The notes beneath the pieces are model-generated. The model did no database searches. It worked only from the letters and a program-made list of their open reading frames with translations, and had not been told where the DNA came from. Of a stretch of 64,000 bases of DNA, positions 46,378-58,373 are shown piece after piece. The number at the start of each line of letters is the position of its first letter. Within the stretch, counting starts at the first letter, position 1. This DNA is from Sporopachydermia quercuum. Lineage: Eukaryota; Ascomycota; Sporopachydermiomycetes; Sporopachydermiales; Sporopachydermiaceae. Both the position numbers and the translations under genes were made by a program. Location: the NCBI GenBank assembly GCA_001599295.1, contig BCGN01000001.1, forward strand, positions 1,426,001 to 1,490,000, written 5' to 3'.

Positions 46378-47630
46378 TGTAGGTTTCCCTATCTAACGCA
46401 TTTGTTGTTATATTTATATGCTGCTTGAAGCGGTTCAAGAGGGTGAATTTGATGCGATGGTTAATATGAGAAAAATGAAGCTCGCATTGTTCGGTAGCTA
46501 GCAAAGTTTATGTTCTTGTAGAATTGAGAGTTGATCAACGGTGAGTGCATAAGCTTTTGCAGAATAAATACGCTTAATTTATCTGGTGATGTAAAAGCTA
46601 CTTTTTAGCTCTGTCAATTATTTGAATGGTCAATCAATGATAGGAAATGATTACCTTTGTTTATTGGGAATCAGTATAATCAACGAATTTGATGATCTGA
46701 AACTAATGTTCAATGTGAAAGACAAGTTTAAAGTGGATCAGCAACACAACTATTCTGTCTTTTCTTCGTTTGACGAAACCATACTAGTAGTTTGACTATC
46801 ACCAAAGCTCTTGAAGACGTGTTATTACTTGGATGTTTATTTACTTACATATATCCTTTGGCATAAATTACAATAATCTGTTATCAGCCAGTTGATCACC
46901 ATTGTTTATACAGTAGTGACAAACACCTTATAATAAAATTTGGAGTTGATATGTATCGTTATGCGGGTTTCTATGTACATGCAGATTTGGAGTATCTAAT
47001 TGGAAAAGCTGAGGCCGTTCTCCTTATCATATGCTTGGAAACCTGATGAGACGTTAGTGGAATAGAGAATTATTCACAGTTGTGGGACCGAAAATTCAAC
47101 TGAGAATCCAAAACTTTGATAAATTTATTAGTCAGAAGATTTTGAATATTCCTATGGGATAGTTTTTGTTTCTGATTATCTGATGTTATGTAGATGAAAG
47201 ATCGAGAAAATCCCGGGTTCTCCCAAAAAATTATAAAACAGAGATATCCACATTCCCATTGTGCTTGAGTACAAGCGTGTGATCGAATTAACGGTAGATA
47301 GTATACGATAGTATACAATTGATCAAAGCGTGTGGAATAAACCTTGCTTCTGATGTTTTAGTTATTGAAACTAAAGAATGAATTCTTCCGAGCGAATCCG
47401 ATAGTAATAACTGTTGTCCAAGTATCTCTTCTCTACTTGCAGCAGTATTGCTTCTTGTACTAGACCACGTGACCGAAAACAGGAAAATCTATCTTTTCCC
47501 ATCAGATTTTCACCTATCAAACTCGTACTTACAGATACCTCGCTTAACTACCTGTCAATTGTCCAAATGGTGAATAAAGATCAATCATCAAACAACTTAT
47601 TCAATCATTATATCATTTGAAAGACCTAAA
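46378..47630. promoter_or_regulatory. SAS3-AIM10 divergent upstream region
   Basis: 1.25 kb between two ATGs. CACGTG at 47466-47471, in context CCACGTGACC, lies about 160 bp before the AIM10 start. An 82-codon ORF on the minus strand (47070-47318) is not supported. Confidence 0.45.
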
Positions 47631-49467
47631 ATGTCTTCTCGGCGTTCAATGCTACTCAGATCTGGCCTATCGTTGGCCAGATCTTACTATGTATGTTGCA
47701 TTTCAAATTCTACGTTCTATTTATTATCATCTCACCAAATCTTCACAATTATCATTTTCTAACATAACACCACTAGACCATGTCAAAACTATTTGTTCCA
47801 ACTGTTAAAGGCTTGAAAACATCAATTGATAGTAAGTCAAGGTGATTTCACCTAAATTTTTGGCTCTCTTGAATATTCATTTTGTTATCTAAACTGTGTC
47901 TAACATGAGCTATTCAGCACCTGTTCATGAAATATTGATAAACGCAGGGTTCGTGAGACAACCAGCTGCCGGACTTGTAAATTGGTTACCTTTAGGATTA
48001 CGAATTCAGCAAAAGCTTGAAAATCTAATACGAAAACATCTTGATGAACTAGGAAGTGAGGTTTCGTTAACCACATTATCAGGAGCAGATTTATGGCATA
48101 AAACTGATAGGTGGAGCAATCCTGAATTATTCAAAGTGAAAGTCAGTAAGAAACATGATTTCTGTTTAGCTGCTACCGCTGAAGAAGATATAGCAGTCAT
48201 AGCGAAAGAAGATGTAACGAGCTTCCGTGATATGCCTTTAATGTTATATCAAATCACTAGAAAATATCGCGATGAGAAAAGACCCAGAGCTGGATTATTA
48301 AGAGGAAGAGAATTCTTAATGAACGACTCTTATACTTTTGATGTTGATGAAAAGTCAGCTTTAGTTTCCTATAATAATATGCAAACTACCTACAACAAAA
48401 TTTTCAATGAATTGGGATTAACATTTACTATTGCTGAAGCCGATTCTGGTACTATTGGTGGTAATATGTCACACGAGTTTCATATCCTTCATGATTCAGG
48501 TCAAGACACAGTTTTGTGCTGTGATCATTGCAATTACACTGCAAATGTCGAACGAGCACCTTCTTTTCCTAATAATGAAACTGCAAGAGAACCAGTTGAA
48601 ACCGCTGCTGTAACATATGCTGTAACAGCTGATGCTTCAACACTAGTTGCTATGTATTTTCCTCCAGATAGGACAATCAACGAACTATCAGCTAAAGAGC
48701 AAGTCCCTGATATCGACACATCAATTCCAACCCAGGAAGAAGTTTTGGCTTTTTATATGGGGCAAAATCAATCTGATAGCAATGGTGATTCAGATAACGC
48801 CCCTGATTTATTCACCAAGAGAATAATAAGATTAATGGATGCCAGAATTAATAGCTCAACAAATTTGCCTGACTTTCCATTCAAAAACTATCATAGAAAC
48901 AACATGACAACTTTAGTGGATGTACCACTGGTCTTTGCAGAAGAAGGAGAAACTTGCGGTAAATGTGAAGAAGGAATTTTACGAGGTCATAGAGCTATTG
49001 AGATAGCTCATACCTTTTACCTTGGAACCAAGTATTCCGATCCTTTGAACTTCACTTACATGACTAAAGATAATAAAAGAGCTCTGGTTCATATGGGTTG
49101 CTATGGGATTGGTGTTTCAAGATTGATTGCTTCTATTGCTGATGTAATGAGAGATGAGAAAGGATTGAAATGGCCAGCTGCCATTGCTCCTTTCCATGTC
49201 AGCGTTATCCCAGTTTCTGGCGAAGTGGATTCCAACGTTGATGAAGCTGTTAAGAAGCTTGAATCATGGGGATTGGATGTTCTAGTAGATGACAGGAAGA
49301 AATCCAAAGGATGGAAATTCCGTGATAGTGAAGTTATAGGAATCCCCTATAGAGTTATAGTTAATGAAGCTGGGGTTCGAATCGAGAGTCGTATTGGAGA
49401 CGGCTACAGTGGAGCGAAAGAGCTTGAATTAGAAGATTTGCCAGCTTTGATTTTTGGTAGAGAATAG
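47631..49467 (+). CDS. AIM10: Mitochondrial prolyl-tRNA synthetase
   Basis: Class II, bacterial-type prolyl-tRNA synthetase that charges mitochondrial tRNA-Pro. Exons 47631-47690, 47777-47831 and 47918-49467 give 554 residues; S. cerevisiae Aim10 has 576. Exon 1 encodes a classic presequence (MSSRRSMLLRSGLSLARSYY: Arg/Ser/Leu, no acid). Exon 2 adds TMSKLFVPTVKGLKTSID. Exon 3 starts at PVHEILINAGFVRQ and carries the motif 1 region (AGLVNWLPLG), motif 2 RDE (156-158) with LLRGREFLMNDSYTF, a small Cys-pair insertion (CCDHC, CGKC), and motif 3 GCYGIGVSRL (from 432), then the anticodon-binding domain. Taking the AG after TATTC as the last acceptor keeps frame; the earlier AG (CATGAG) would not. 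Introns are 86 nt each with CTAAC branch sites. Confidence 0.94.
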
Positions 49468-50621
49468 TTGGGGGACGTCAGAATGATGACTGAGGTGAAG
49501 TGAAGAGAGAAACGGGGCACAAATTAGAGCGACGAGGAGAAAATGGTATTAAATGTAAATATATAATAGATGATATAAATATGACTGCCGTGATATATCA
49601 CTGTACTGTAAAACTGCCGATTCTATTGAAACAAGAAAGATGGAGAACTCACTAGCAACAATAGAAGCTTTTGGATCTGCAACGTTGTAGTGGGGGTTGA
49701 ATGAACTCGAATAAATGGAAAACTGAGACCAGAAGACTTGTGGTATTGTAAACAGAGAAGACATCTATTATGCTAGAAGCAACGTCAACCTGCAATTGTT
49801 GCTAATAGTATTTTAGATCTATAAAGCCTAGGAGAAACTGAGTTGTCATACACGGGCATTACGTGCGTAATTATTATTAGAAGTATTGTTTGGATAGAAG
49901 TTGCAATATCAGCAACAGCTAAATTACCCTAGTTATGCAGAAATGCTTCATGTGGAGACCGTTCAACTAATACCGAATAGCTAACCAACTCATTATTCAT
50001 TGTTCAGCAAGTCTACATTCGCCATACTGCATCACAAGTGTTGTAGGAGATAAATCCATCTTGCACTTCATCAGAACCAGTTTTTCTCTGTTCACCACTA
50101 GCAGTCAATCATTTATATATAGGCGTATTATCAGCTTCAACTACTTCCTTATTTGTAACTTCTATGCCCCCAACTAACTGGAGTGTTTCTGGCTCACGTT
50201 CAACGTTACTTTGTTTCGCCTTTAATCTTTATAATTCTCATATTATTTTACCTGTGTGAATATTTCAATAGCTGTATAATCATGTATCAACATACCACCA
50301 TGCTCAATTCTCTTTACCAATGCTAACTCAAACCATACTTGCTCAGGATCTAACACGTCTCAAATTGTACTGACACAAGAAGGCCTTTACTACTACTACT
50401 ACTACTAAACCATCTAATATATACAGTTGATGCTATTAATTATTACTATACCATATGCTCAATAAGGAATACTAAGAAGTATACTTATGCTAAAAAACCC
50501 CAAATACCCAAAATAAAACAAACATAAATAAGATAAAATAAAATATGAAATGAAATGAAAAATAAGGAAGAATATTGATAATCATTGAAACTGATCCATT
50601 GATAGTAATACAATAGGTAAC
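49468..50621. other. AIM10-SOK1 convergent intergenic region
   Basis: 1.15 kb between convergent stops, long for two 3' UTRs. It includes a (TAC)6 microsatellite at 50388-50405 and AAATGA-type low complexity near 50540. A 71-codon ORF (49549-49764, minus) has no recognisable feature. No gene is supported. Confidence 0.5.
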
Positions 50622-52760
50622 TTAGTCAGTCAGTTGCATATCTTTCAATACATTAACTGCAACATCATTGCCTCTAACAGGGACTACTAAGTCTTTACCC
50701 ATATATAGATCACCGAACACATTCCAATGGAATTTCACCAATAACCTGATTTTGCTCAGTAAACGAGTTAATGCCTGGGCAAAAACTCCTTGAGGAGTTT
50801 CCTCATTCTTAACTCCATTTTCAATCAAACAGAAAACCCGTTGTTCCATCAAACGATAAACATCAGATCCGGGCTGAGTTTGTTTGATAAGCCACGAAGA
50901 AGCAAATTTGACCTTCTCAGGTGAAGGTGTAGTAGACGATGAGTTTGAATCATTAATTGATTCAACAGCCTGAACGACTTGCATAGAAATATGCAACCAA
51001 TTTCTTGTCCATTTAACAGAACCATTGTCATCGGTGATGATTGCAACAATCTGGGACTTTAATAATAACAATTCTTCAGTTGTTGGTGGTCTATTGCACA
51101 TTTGCTTGAATAGATAAAGACATAATTGTAAACAAATCAGCTGTCTGATTTCAGTTCTTAACAACACCAATCTTGAATGATCAAATGCTAGTGTTGGCGG
51201 GAATTCTGATGTGAGTTTTCTGCAGGTTAACAGATTCAACAAAGCTTTGACTAAAGTTGATTGAACTTCGGCTTTCGATTCATTTGAATCATCAATTTCA
51301 GACTTTACTTCTTTCTTAGCATTCAACCATTTTTCACAGTCTTCTCTGGTCAGTTTTCGCTTCTTCATTAGAGACACGAAATAATCTCTTTCAAATTCAA
51401 CAGCTGTTTCAACTAAGACAGGTCTTAGAACTCGAATTTGATGATTGGCAACGTCTAATTTCATAGCTTCTAAAATTGAAAATACAACTCTGAAAGCAGA
51501 AACTAGCTTTCTTACTGATAATTCATTAACCGCCTGTGAGAACTTTTCCTTCATGAAATCAACCCAGGAGTCTCTCATCGGTGCACAGTGAGCTTTGAAA
51601 ACATCACCCAACCAGTTTGATAATTCAATGAAATTCAAACTACCGTTTTCTAGTTGTTGAAGTAATAACTCAACGTCTAGAATGTCATAAACACATGTTC
51701 TATCTTTTGTTGGTAGTAATGATAGCAAGATATCNCGTAATGTTGAGAACAAACCAGGGATTCTTGAGGTTTCTCTGTTGAATTTAATGTTACTACTGTT
51801 ATTATTAAAGTTGACTAGGTTTCTGTTTCGCTTGTTTGAACCTAAATGTTGCGGCTGTTGCTGCATTTGTTCTTTGTTTAAAGCCAATTCTTCCAACTCC
51901 AACTGAACCGCATCCCAGTAAGAATCAACGAATTGCTTCTTCCTTCTTCCTCTTTCACCATCCAGATTTGGTCTAAACTGTAACTGAGGATCGAAAACAA
52001 TATCGTGACGCAATTGAGGGTTTTTGAGAATTTCGTGTAGGTCAATTTCTCTTAAAGATTGTAAATTCACTGGTGGTAATTCTGTTGTGGTGGTTGATTT
52101 TTTGGAAGAAAGACATGATACTGTACTTAACATTGAACTTGAGCTAGTATCACTTGTCTGGACATTTGAATGTTTTCTGGCACCTGTTGCTGAATACAAA
52201 TTTGGTAATGAGCGAGATCTGAATCTTCTGAATGGAACGTTTGATTGTTGTTTTGCTGAAGAAGGTGTTGACGTTGTGGACGTTGACGTTGATGAGGTAG
52301 CATTTTCTGAAGAGGTGATGAATTGTTGTGTAGTATGACTATGTGAAGGTCTAGTTTTGGTAAAGGATGTCATCTCATCGACATGATGACTGCAACTCGA
52401 ACTTGGAGGCGATTGCAAACCAGTGACAGTAGCTATTGGGCTGCTTTCGCTGGTAGAATCTTGTACTAAATGTAATTCTGGTTGAGGTTTATCTACACAA
52501 GGAGAACCCACATCAACATGGGAATGAGTATCAGGTGATAACCCATCTTGTGATACTTCAGAATTAAGACTTGGTGTTGAATGAGCCTCTGGGCTTGAAG
52601 GTACACCTAGTAAGGACACTGTTGAATCAAATCGAGCTCTTTTTGAACTTGGCTCCACGGGTGAGGTTGACAAGGTTCTCTTTGAATCATATGATGGTGA
52701 AGGGCGAGGAGCAAATAGCTGCTCTTGCGTTTTAGCTTCTGATTCGTTAGAAGAAGTCAT
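50622..52760 (-). CDS. SOK1: Sok1, TCP11-family protein
   Basis: S. cerevisiae SOK1 was found as a high-copy suppressor of loss of protein kinase A; the biochemical role of the TCP11 family is unknown. The 712-residue product has a disordered Ser/Thr/Pro-rich N-terminus (about 1-225). The family block HEILKNPQLRHDIVFDPQL precedes QFRPNLDGERGRRKKQFVDSYWDAV, and an all-helical TCP11 domain continues to about 700. One ambiguous base (51735) falls at the third position of a CGN codon, so the residue is Arg whatever the base. Intronless; the ATG at 52760 is the first in frame. Upstream lies the 5.6-kb empty interval. Confidence 0.93.
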   Translation of the reverse strand: MTSSNESEAKTQEQLFAPRPSPSYDSKRTLSTSPVEPSSKRARFDSTVSLLGVPSSPEAHSTPSLNSEVSQDGLSPDTHSHVDVGSPCVDKPQPELHLVQDSTSESSPIATVTGLQSPPSSSCSHHVDEMTSFTKTRPSHSHTTQQFITSSENATSSTSTSTTSTPSSAKQQSNVPFRRFRSRSLPNLYSATGARKHSNVQTSDTSSSSMLSTVSCLSSKKSTTTTELPPVNLQSLREIDLHEILKNPQLRHDIVFDPQLQFRPNLDGERGRRKKQFVDSYWDAVQLELEELALNKEQMQQQPQHLGSNKRNRNLVNFNNNSSNIKFNRETSRIPGLFSTLXDILLSLLPTKDRTCVYDILDVELLLQQLENGSLNFIELSNWLGDVFKAHCAPMRDSWVDFMKEKFSQAVNELSVRKLVSAFRVVFSILEAMKLDVANHQIRVLRPVLVETAVEFERDYFVSLMKKRKLTREDCEKWLNAKKEVKSEIDDSNESKAEVQSTLVKALLNLLTCRKLTSEFPPTLAFDHSRLVLLRTEIRQLICLQLCLYLFKQMCNRPPTTEELLLLKSQIVAIITDDNGSVKWTRNWLHISMQVVQAVESINDSNSSSTTPSPEKVKFASSWLIKQTQPGSDVYRLMEQRVFCLIENGVKNEETPQGVFAQALTRLLSKIRLLVKFHWNVFGDLYMGKDLVVPVRGNDVAVNVLKDMQLTD

Positions 52761-55700
52761 TATTGTATTGGAATGTGATGCTATGAGGGACTATGAGGAT
52801 TGAAATTAAATGNCTTAATTTCGACTGGTATTCTTGCCCTCTTCTGGTTCTTGTTTTTTGTTATAATGAACAATAAACACAAATCGATCTTTGGATAAAC
52901 TATTATTCGATAATGGCAAAGTTCCTATGATGATATATCATCAGCTTGATTAAAGATCTATTTCTGATTTCTGTCGAAATATACGATATTTCTCTTAATT
53001 TAAGGAAACAATCGATTGTTGTATAAATATAATGCAATAAAAGAGTGGAATAGTTACTTTTGCTAAATAATATTACAAGCAAACGCTTATAGTCTCTGGA
53101 CCATAGAAGAAAAAAAAAGTCAAACTCTTCAAATGAAAATCAGAAGCCTTCCGTTTGAAAACAAATTAGAAAANTTAGAATCAGGGAGGGAATAGAAGGA
53201 TATAATAAATGATCATAACACGGAGGAGTAAATCGGTTGTTAATAAGGCGTTGCAAGAAAAAATTTGAAGGTTTGGAAGGAAAAGGAAACTAATATATTA
53301 GGTTCATTTAGGAACTTACGTATAGGCTCAGAGAGGGCCTATTTCGGGGTTTCATTGTACATTAAAGTTAAGACAAAAGCAAAATTGGCGTAAACTTGAA
53401 TAAGGTTTTATATCATATGCAGCGAGAGTCCGGCAGATAACTAGTATAGTATACTGAGGAAGGCGAGGAAAAGTGTAAAGCCTGTAATAGATTTGAGAAC
53501 AATAGCAATACAGAGAAAGTGTAAGAAAAAAGGAACAAGACTTGGAGTTACGCGCAATACAGGGCAGAAAGAAAGTAGGTTTAAGTAGATCATTTATTTG
53601 TTGGTAATTTAATCACCAGAGATCCATTTTAATGGACACCAGAAGTGCAAAAAAAAATGAGATGTGATTGATATAGATTATTAACCCGAGGTTGTAAGAG
53701 GTTGAAATTTCAAGTAACTATCGAATAATACAGCGAACAAACCTTGAAAAAGGTTCTTACTACCTCCACCGCGTTTCAACCTATTTTTTTTGCATTTGCT
53801 CACCTTGAAGCTATAATTTACGACCGTTGAAAGGTTAAAGAAAGTTTCAAACATTAATCCTAAATGACATCACTTAATTGACTTTACATTAAAAATTAAA
53901 ACCTTATCTGTACGTAATTCTCTGTGGCTCAGGAAAGCGTCACCATATGTCAGCCAAGTTGAACTCAAGAAACACTATAGAAAAGACAAGAGGGAAAGAA
54001 TAAGCTTGAGCAATCATACAACAGGGAAAGGAATCATCATCTTTTCCATGGAGCCTGTAACATTCATAACTTAATAGAATAAATTGACTTATACTGGTTG
54101 GCTGAATTAACAAAGTTCATATGATCCTTTTTATTTTTCTTTCCATTTTCACTTCATGCTCACTTTCTCTACTATGATTCATTGAATTGTTGGTTGAACA
54201 TTCACTTTTAGATGACTAATAATTACTAGATGTATTATAACCAGGTGATAAATTCCATTACATAAATTATGCTATTTGATCCAATAGTTTAATTTCACTA
54301 AATTGAACACGTATATCATAATATGTAGTGTAGATTCATTCATTCATTTTTTTCAAACATTTTTTTCAAACATTTTGTTGTATCTATTCACTAACAAACC
54401 GCTAATTAGATTGTAATCACTCATTCCAATCGTTCAGTCATCTAAGTTTTTTGAACAATTAAGCTATACATCACAATTCTCTTGCCTTAAACAACCCCTA
54501 TAGTCGATTCCACCCGTTAACCCGGTCATTTCCTTCTATTCTTAACTATTTCTTCTTACTTTTAATATCACACAGTTAGAGTGGCTATTCTTACCTTTAA
54601 ACATGAACCTAACTAAACTTTACACCATCAGTGTCTTGTATATCTTTGGAATATTGATTTATTCTTGATTCGGCTCTTAGAACTCGTAAATTGATCAATT
54701 GATTCATGCGAATCAGGTCAGTTCCGTTTTTGTTTCTTATTATTTAGTAGACATATACACGTCATTTTTCATTGCTGCAATTATGTTGACCGGTGATAGG
54801 TATCAGGGTCTGGATACCTTATTTCCTTCTAACAATGACTATTTACTCATAACTTCGTCTCAAAACTGCTATCGCCATCATCTTAGTCGGAGGTTGCTAT
54901 CGAGTATCTATNCCAGACCCTCTATGGCTTTTAAAAATGCCGCTGAGTTTTAATTGCTTACGTCCATTTTCAGGACACCTTCAACTTGTATCCGTCCTGT
55001 CAAAATCCAAAAGTAGCCAGGTCCGAAAACGGAAAGAACTGATGTTCCTTTAGTAGCACTTGCCTTATCGTCTTGCATCTGTTAGTGGAAACCATACGGA
55101 GTTGTAGGAAAAGGGAGCCAAGAAGGAGAGAATTGNAAATAGTCAGAAAGAAATGAAACAGGTTTGCCTTTAACATGTAGCTAAGAATGCTGAGTTTAAT
55201 AAAGAAACTGAAAAGGCAACGAAAACGCCACACGAGTNATTGAATGGACGATTTAACAAACGAACTTGAAGGTAATAGGCGTTGATGTAATTATGAGGGT
55301 CTTGGGTGGCTAAAAGTCAAGCGGCCTTTCTTTGAATGATTGATTGATTGAACGATTGAAAGGCTAGCTCTCCCTGTTAATAATTCTAGGTTATACTGCT
55401 ATAAATATAATTAACTAAAACTATTATTGGTATAATTAACTAAATGAAGTATGGTTATTTTTCCGTTTAGTGAAACTACTATCTGTCAGTGATATGTTGA
55501 CTATATTGCTGGCACTAGTCCGTTCTTCAGGGCCATACGATATGATATTTATAAGAGACACATTATCGATCAGTTTTAGACATCGGTAGTTAACCTTTCG
55601 GATTGATAGATACTTTATCCATCTGCTCCTGGAGGTACTTAATAAATCTAATTAGTCCTTTTGTTTACAGAGAGAAAATAACAATGCTGACAGCTTTCTT

Positions 55701-58373
55701 CAATGATCTCATGTTCATTTTATTTCGCTGTATCCTTATTGTTTTATGTTCTAAGTTTCAGCTTGGAAGCTGCACTAAGTTTTTCTTTCACTTTCCGTTC
55801 TCCTATTGCAACCAAATTCCGATTACCAATTTAATCGAATTCCAACGGCTAACAATTTCCAACTCTCAGCACCTAATTTTAAACAGGGCCAATTGAAATG
55901 TGATCTAGAAGGAGTAGTTTCACTATTCCATCAACGTTACTTTACAGTGAGCTATTAATTAGAATATTTCACCTTATCAGTTTCAAGCTAATTAAGTTCA
56001 GATTAGGAAACCAAACCCTCCGAAATCCTTTCTCAGTGATTATTCTGACACGGCACAGAAGTTAAATATGGTAAAGCTTTTGATTCTATTAATTTCACGT
56101 AGCTTAGTATCAGTGGATGTATTTATTAAACCAGAATGTTATTATCAACCTTGGATAATTATTTCTGTTCTATTATATACCAATTAGGTTGTGGTGACTG
56201 AGCGAGTGACTCATCCATACCAATGAACAGCTAAAAACTTAAGATCATATGAATATTTATCACCTCTGTACCTGGCTTGATCAACAACAATAATGCTACA
56301 GGAAGCGATAAATCATTACTTTGGTGTAAGCTTTTAAAAAATAGTTCATGATGAATCTCATTTTCTACAAATTAATTTTGCTGAAAATGGGCAGAGAAAA
56401 AAGTTCAGTAAAGATTACTTTCAAGAGGAACGTACCAAAGTAATTACGATACAGAGACACTAATATCTGTTGTTGTCAGTTACTTCCAGATCACCAACAA
56501 ACAATTGAAACCACTTATTAACTTAAATTGTAACGATAGGTGGAAATTCACTCCAAAGTCTATTAATGGGGCACATGAAAAGAGTTAAATTCGTTTCGCT
56601 TCTTTATTCATCACCCATTACCATTGGATAAATTTCGGAACAACTAAAATTAATTAAGCCAATTATTTGTATTCCTCTCCCGTACTTGATTGATCTTGAT
56701 CGGCTCTTCCTTGTTCAACGTACCGAAGAAAGATTTCATGCTATTGTATACATTTTTTCATATCCCCACCGGCCGTTAAGAGGAGTTATACGGTTGGGAA
56801 CTGAAAAATTATAACAAAGCTTGTCCCTAAGAACATAGTGTACGAGACCACTTGACCTTACCAGCACTGGGTACATAAAGCTAGTACCAAAATTAACTAA
56901 TTTCGGTTAATGAAATTTATTCTCCGTAGATACGTTTGATTGAGATTTGGTTTCATACTTTGCTAGCTTCATAATCTCTTAATGCTTTCTTTCGATAACT
57001 TGAAACCGGGACACTTTATCTTACATGGTTCCTGTGAACTTAAAATCAAACTACAATGAAGTTATAATGATTCAGCAAAATATCAACATTCGACTAATTT
57101 TTCTTCTTCTTTTTCTTTTTGAGATTTGATTTTTGATTTGAGAACTTCGTTGATAGACATACAAAATTGATAGGAATTATAATTATCCTACCAATGACAA
57201 TTGTAGAATACCCAAGTGGAGTCTCGTTACGTATTTACCTAGAAATGATCACTGCATACTAAAAGCAAACTAACCAAATGGAGCATAATTGAACGCGAAT
57301 TTTTTTTTGATTGAAAGGGTCTGAACATTGGTCGATCTTTCATGATTTTCTTCCGTATAGTGAAGCTGATGTCTAACTCAGAGATTCGATTCACTTCAGC
57401 ATACTTCATCCTTTCTGTCATTCTTGGAGAGTTCATGTTGGGTATGTACTATAGGAATAGGAATTACGACGCTACCTTCTGTTTCTGACAGCTAACAAAG
57501 AGAATATGAGTAGAAATTGAGTACGAGTAGTTGCGGAAATACCTGAATATGGTAGGTCATTCTCACAGTTAGTTCAACAGTCGATATAACTTTTTTAGTA
57601 AGGAGATTGGAACCATGAGAGCGAGAAAAATAGTTGCTAATACCGGGGAGGAGTGATTAAGTTGCAGTAAATAGAGAGTTTTTATTTATTATGGCTTGTT
57701 CCATCTCAATCTTAATATCAGTCTCAAATATCAATGATTATTTTGCTATAATTGATAGAATTTGATATCTCTTTACTCTGCTGAACAAGCAATTGCCCAG
57801 ATTGTTATCTAGGGCCTAATAAAGAGTTCAAAGGGTTTACTTTGAATGTTGACCCAACTAATTTCACATTGTATATTTGGTGCCCTACATGATACTATAT
57901 GAGAGCAATTTGTTGTCTCATGTTTGAAACATAACAATCACTTGAACAACAAACAACAAACAACAGCAACAACACTATTGGAAAGTGATTAACTGTAATT
58001 ACTATTAAGGTTGTAGTCAACAATCGTATTTACATAAATGGGCGGTTAATTACATAGTTGTTCTTTTTAATTGATATGCCGATGTGTGTCTTCAATTACC
58101 ACATGATTGATCGATCAAATACTAATNCTCAAAACAGATGATCTCACCAATATTATACAGATAGGCTAACGGCTAACCATCAGTAAAGAAACCATTGATT
58201 CCAGTATGACTAGTCATAGATAACGGTGAAGAATATAACTCAGTTGAATTAATACAATTGTATTATTGTTTTTATGTTGTATTATATTATAGTGAATTAC
58301 GCCCTGAATACTTATGCATAATGATACTTCGAATGCTACTGACCGCATAGGTTTATTCTAATTCTTATTTTTC
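52761..58373. other. 5.6-kb gene-free interval upstream of SOK1
   Basis: The longest empty stretch in the window. It lies between the SOK1 start and the RER1 stop (both minus strand), so only one promoter and one terminator are expected. The longest frames are under 100 codons and show no domain. Seen by eye: a 16-bp perfect palindrome TGATGATATATCATCA (52928-52943), an inverted pair AGGGTCTGGATA (54805-54816) with its near-complement at 54909-54921, a CAGGAC/GTCCTG hairpin (54971-54999), and a 14-bp direct repeat TATAATTAACTAAA (55406-55419, 55431-55444). Single ambiguous bases occur at 52813, 53174, 54912, 55136, 55238 and 58127. It could be a long SOK1 regulatory region, a non-coding RNA locus, or a chromosomal element such as a centromere or origin; nothing decides among these. 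Confidence 0.7.
52928..52943. promoter_or_regulatory. 16-bp perfect palindrome upstream of SOK1
   Basis: TGATGATATATCATCA reads the same on both strands. It lies 168 bp upstream of the SOK1 ATG, a normal promoter distance, and could be a dimeric activator or repressor site. No known factor is assigned. Confidence 0.4.

Noticed and set aside
53491-53520. String resembling the U6 snRNA ACAGAGA region
   Set aside because: The rest of U6, such as the AGC triad and the internal stem-loop, is absent.
53949-54040. Box C/D-like arrangement on the minus strand (ATGATGA complement at 54034-54040, CTGA complement at 53949-53952)
   Set aside because: Spacing is right, but I could match no guide to a known rRNA target and the terminal stem is poor.
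55603-55896. 97-codon ORF in the gene desert
   Set aside because: Begins at an ATG-poor context, no domain, no conserved-looking blocks.
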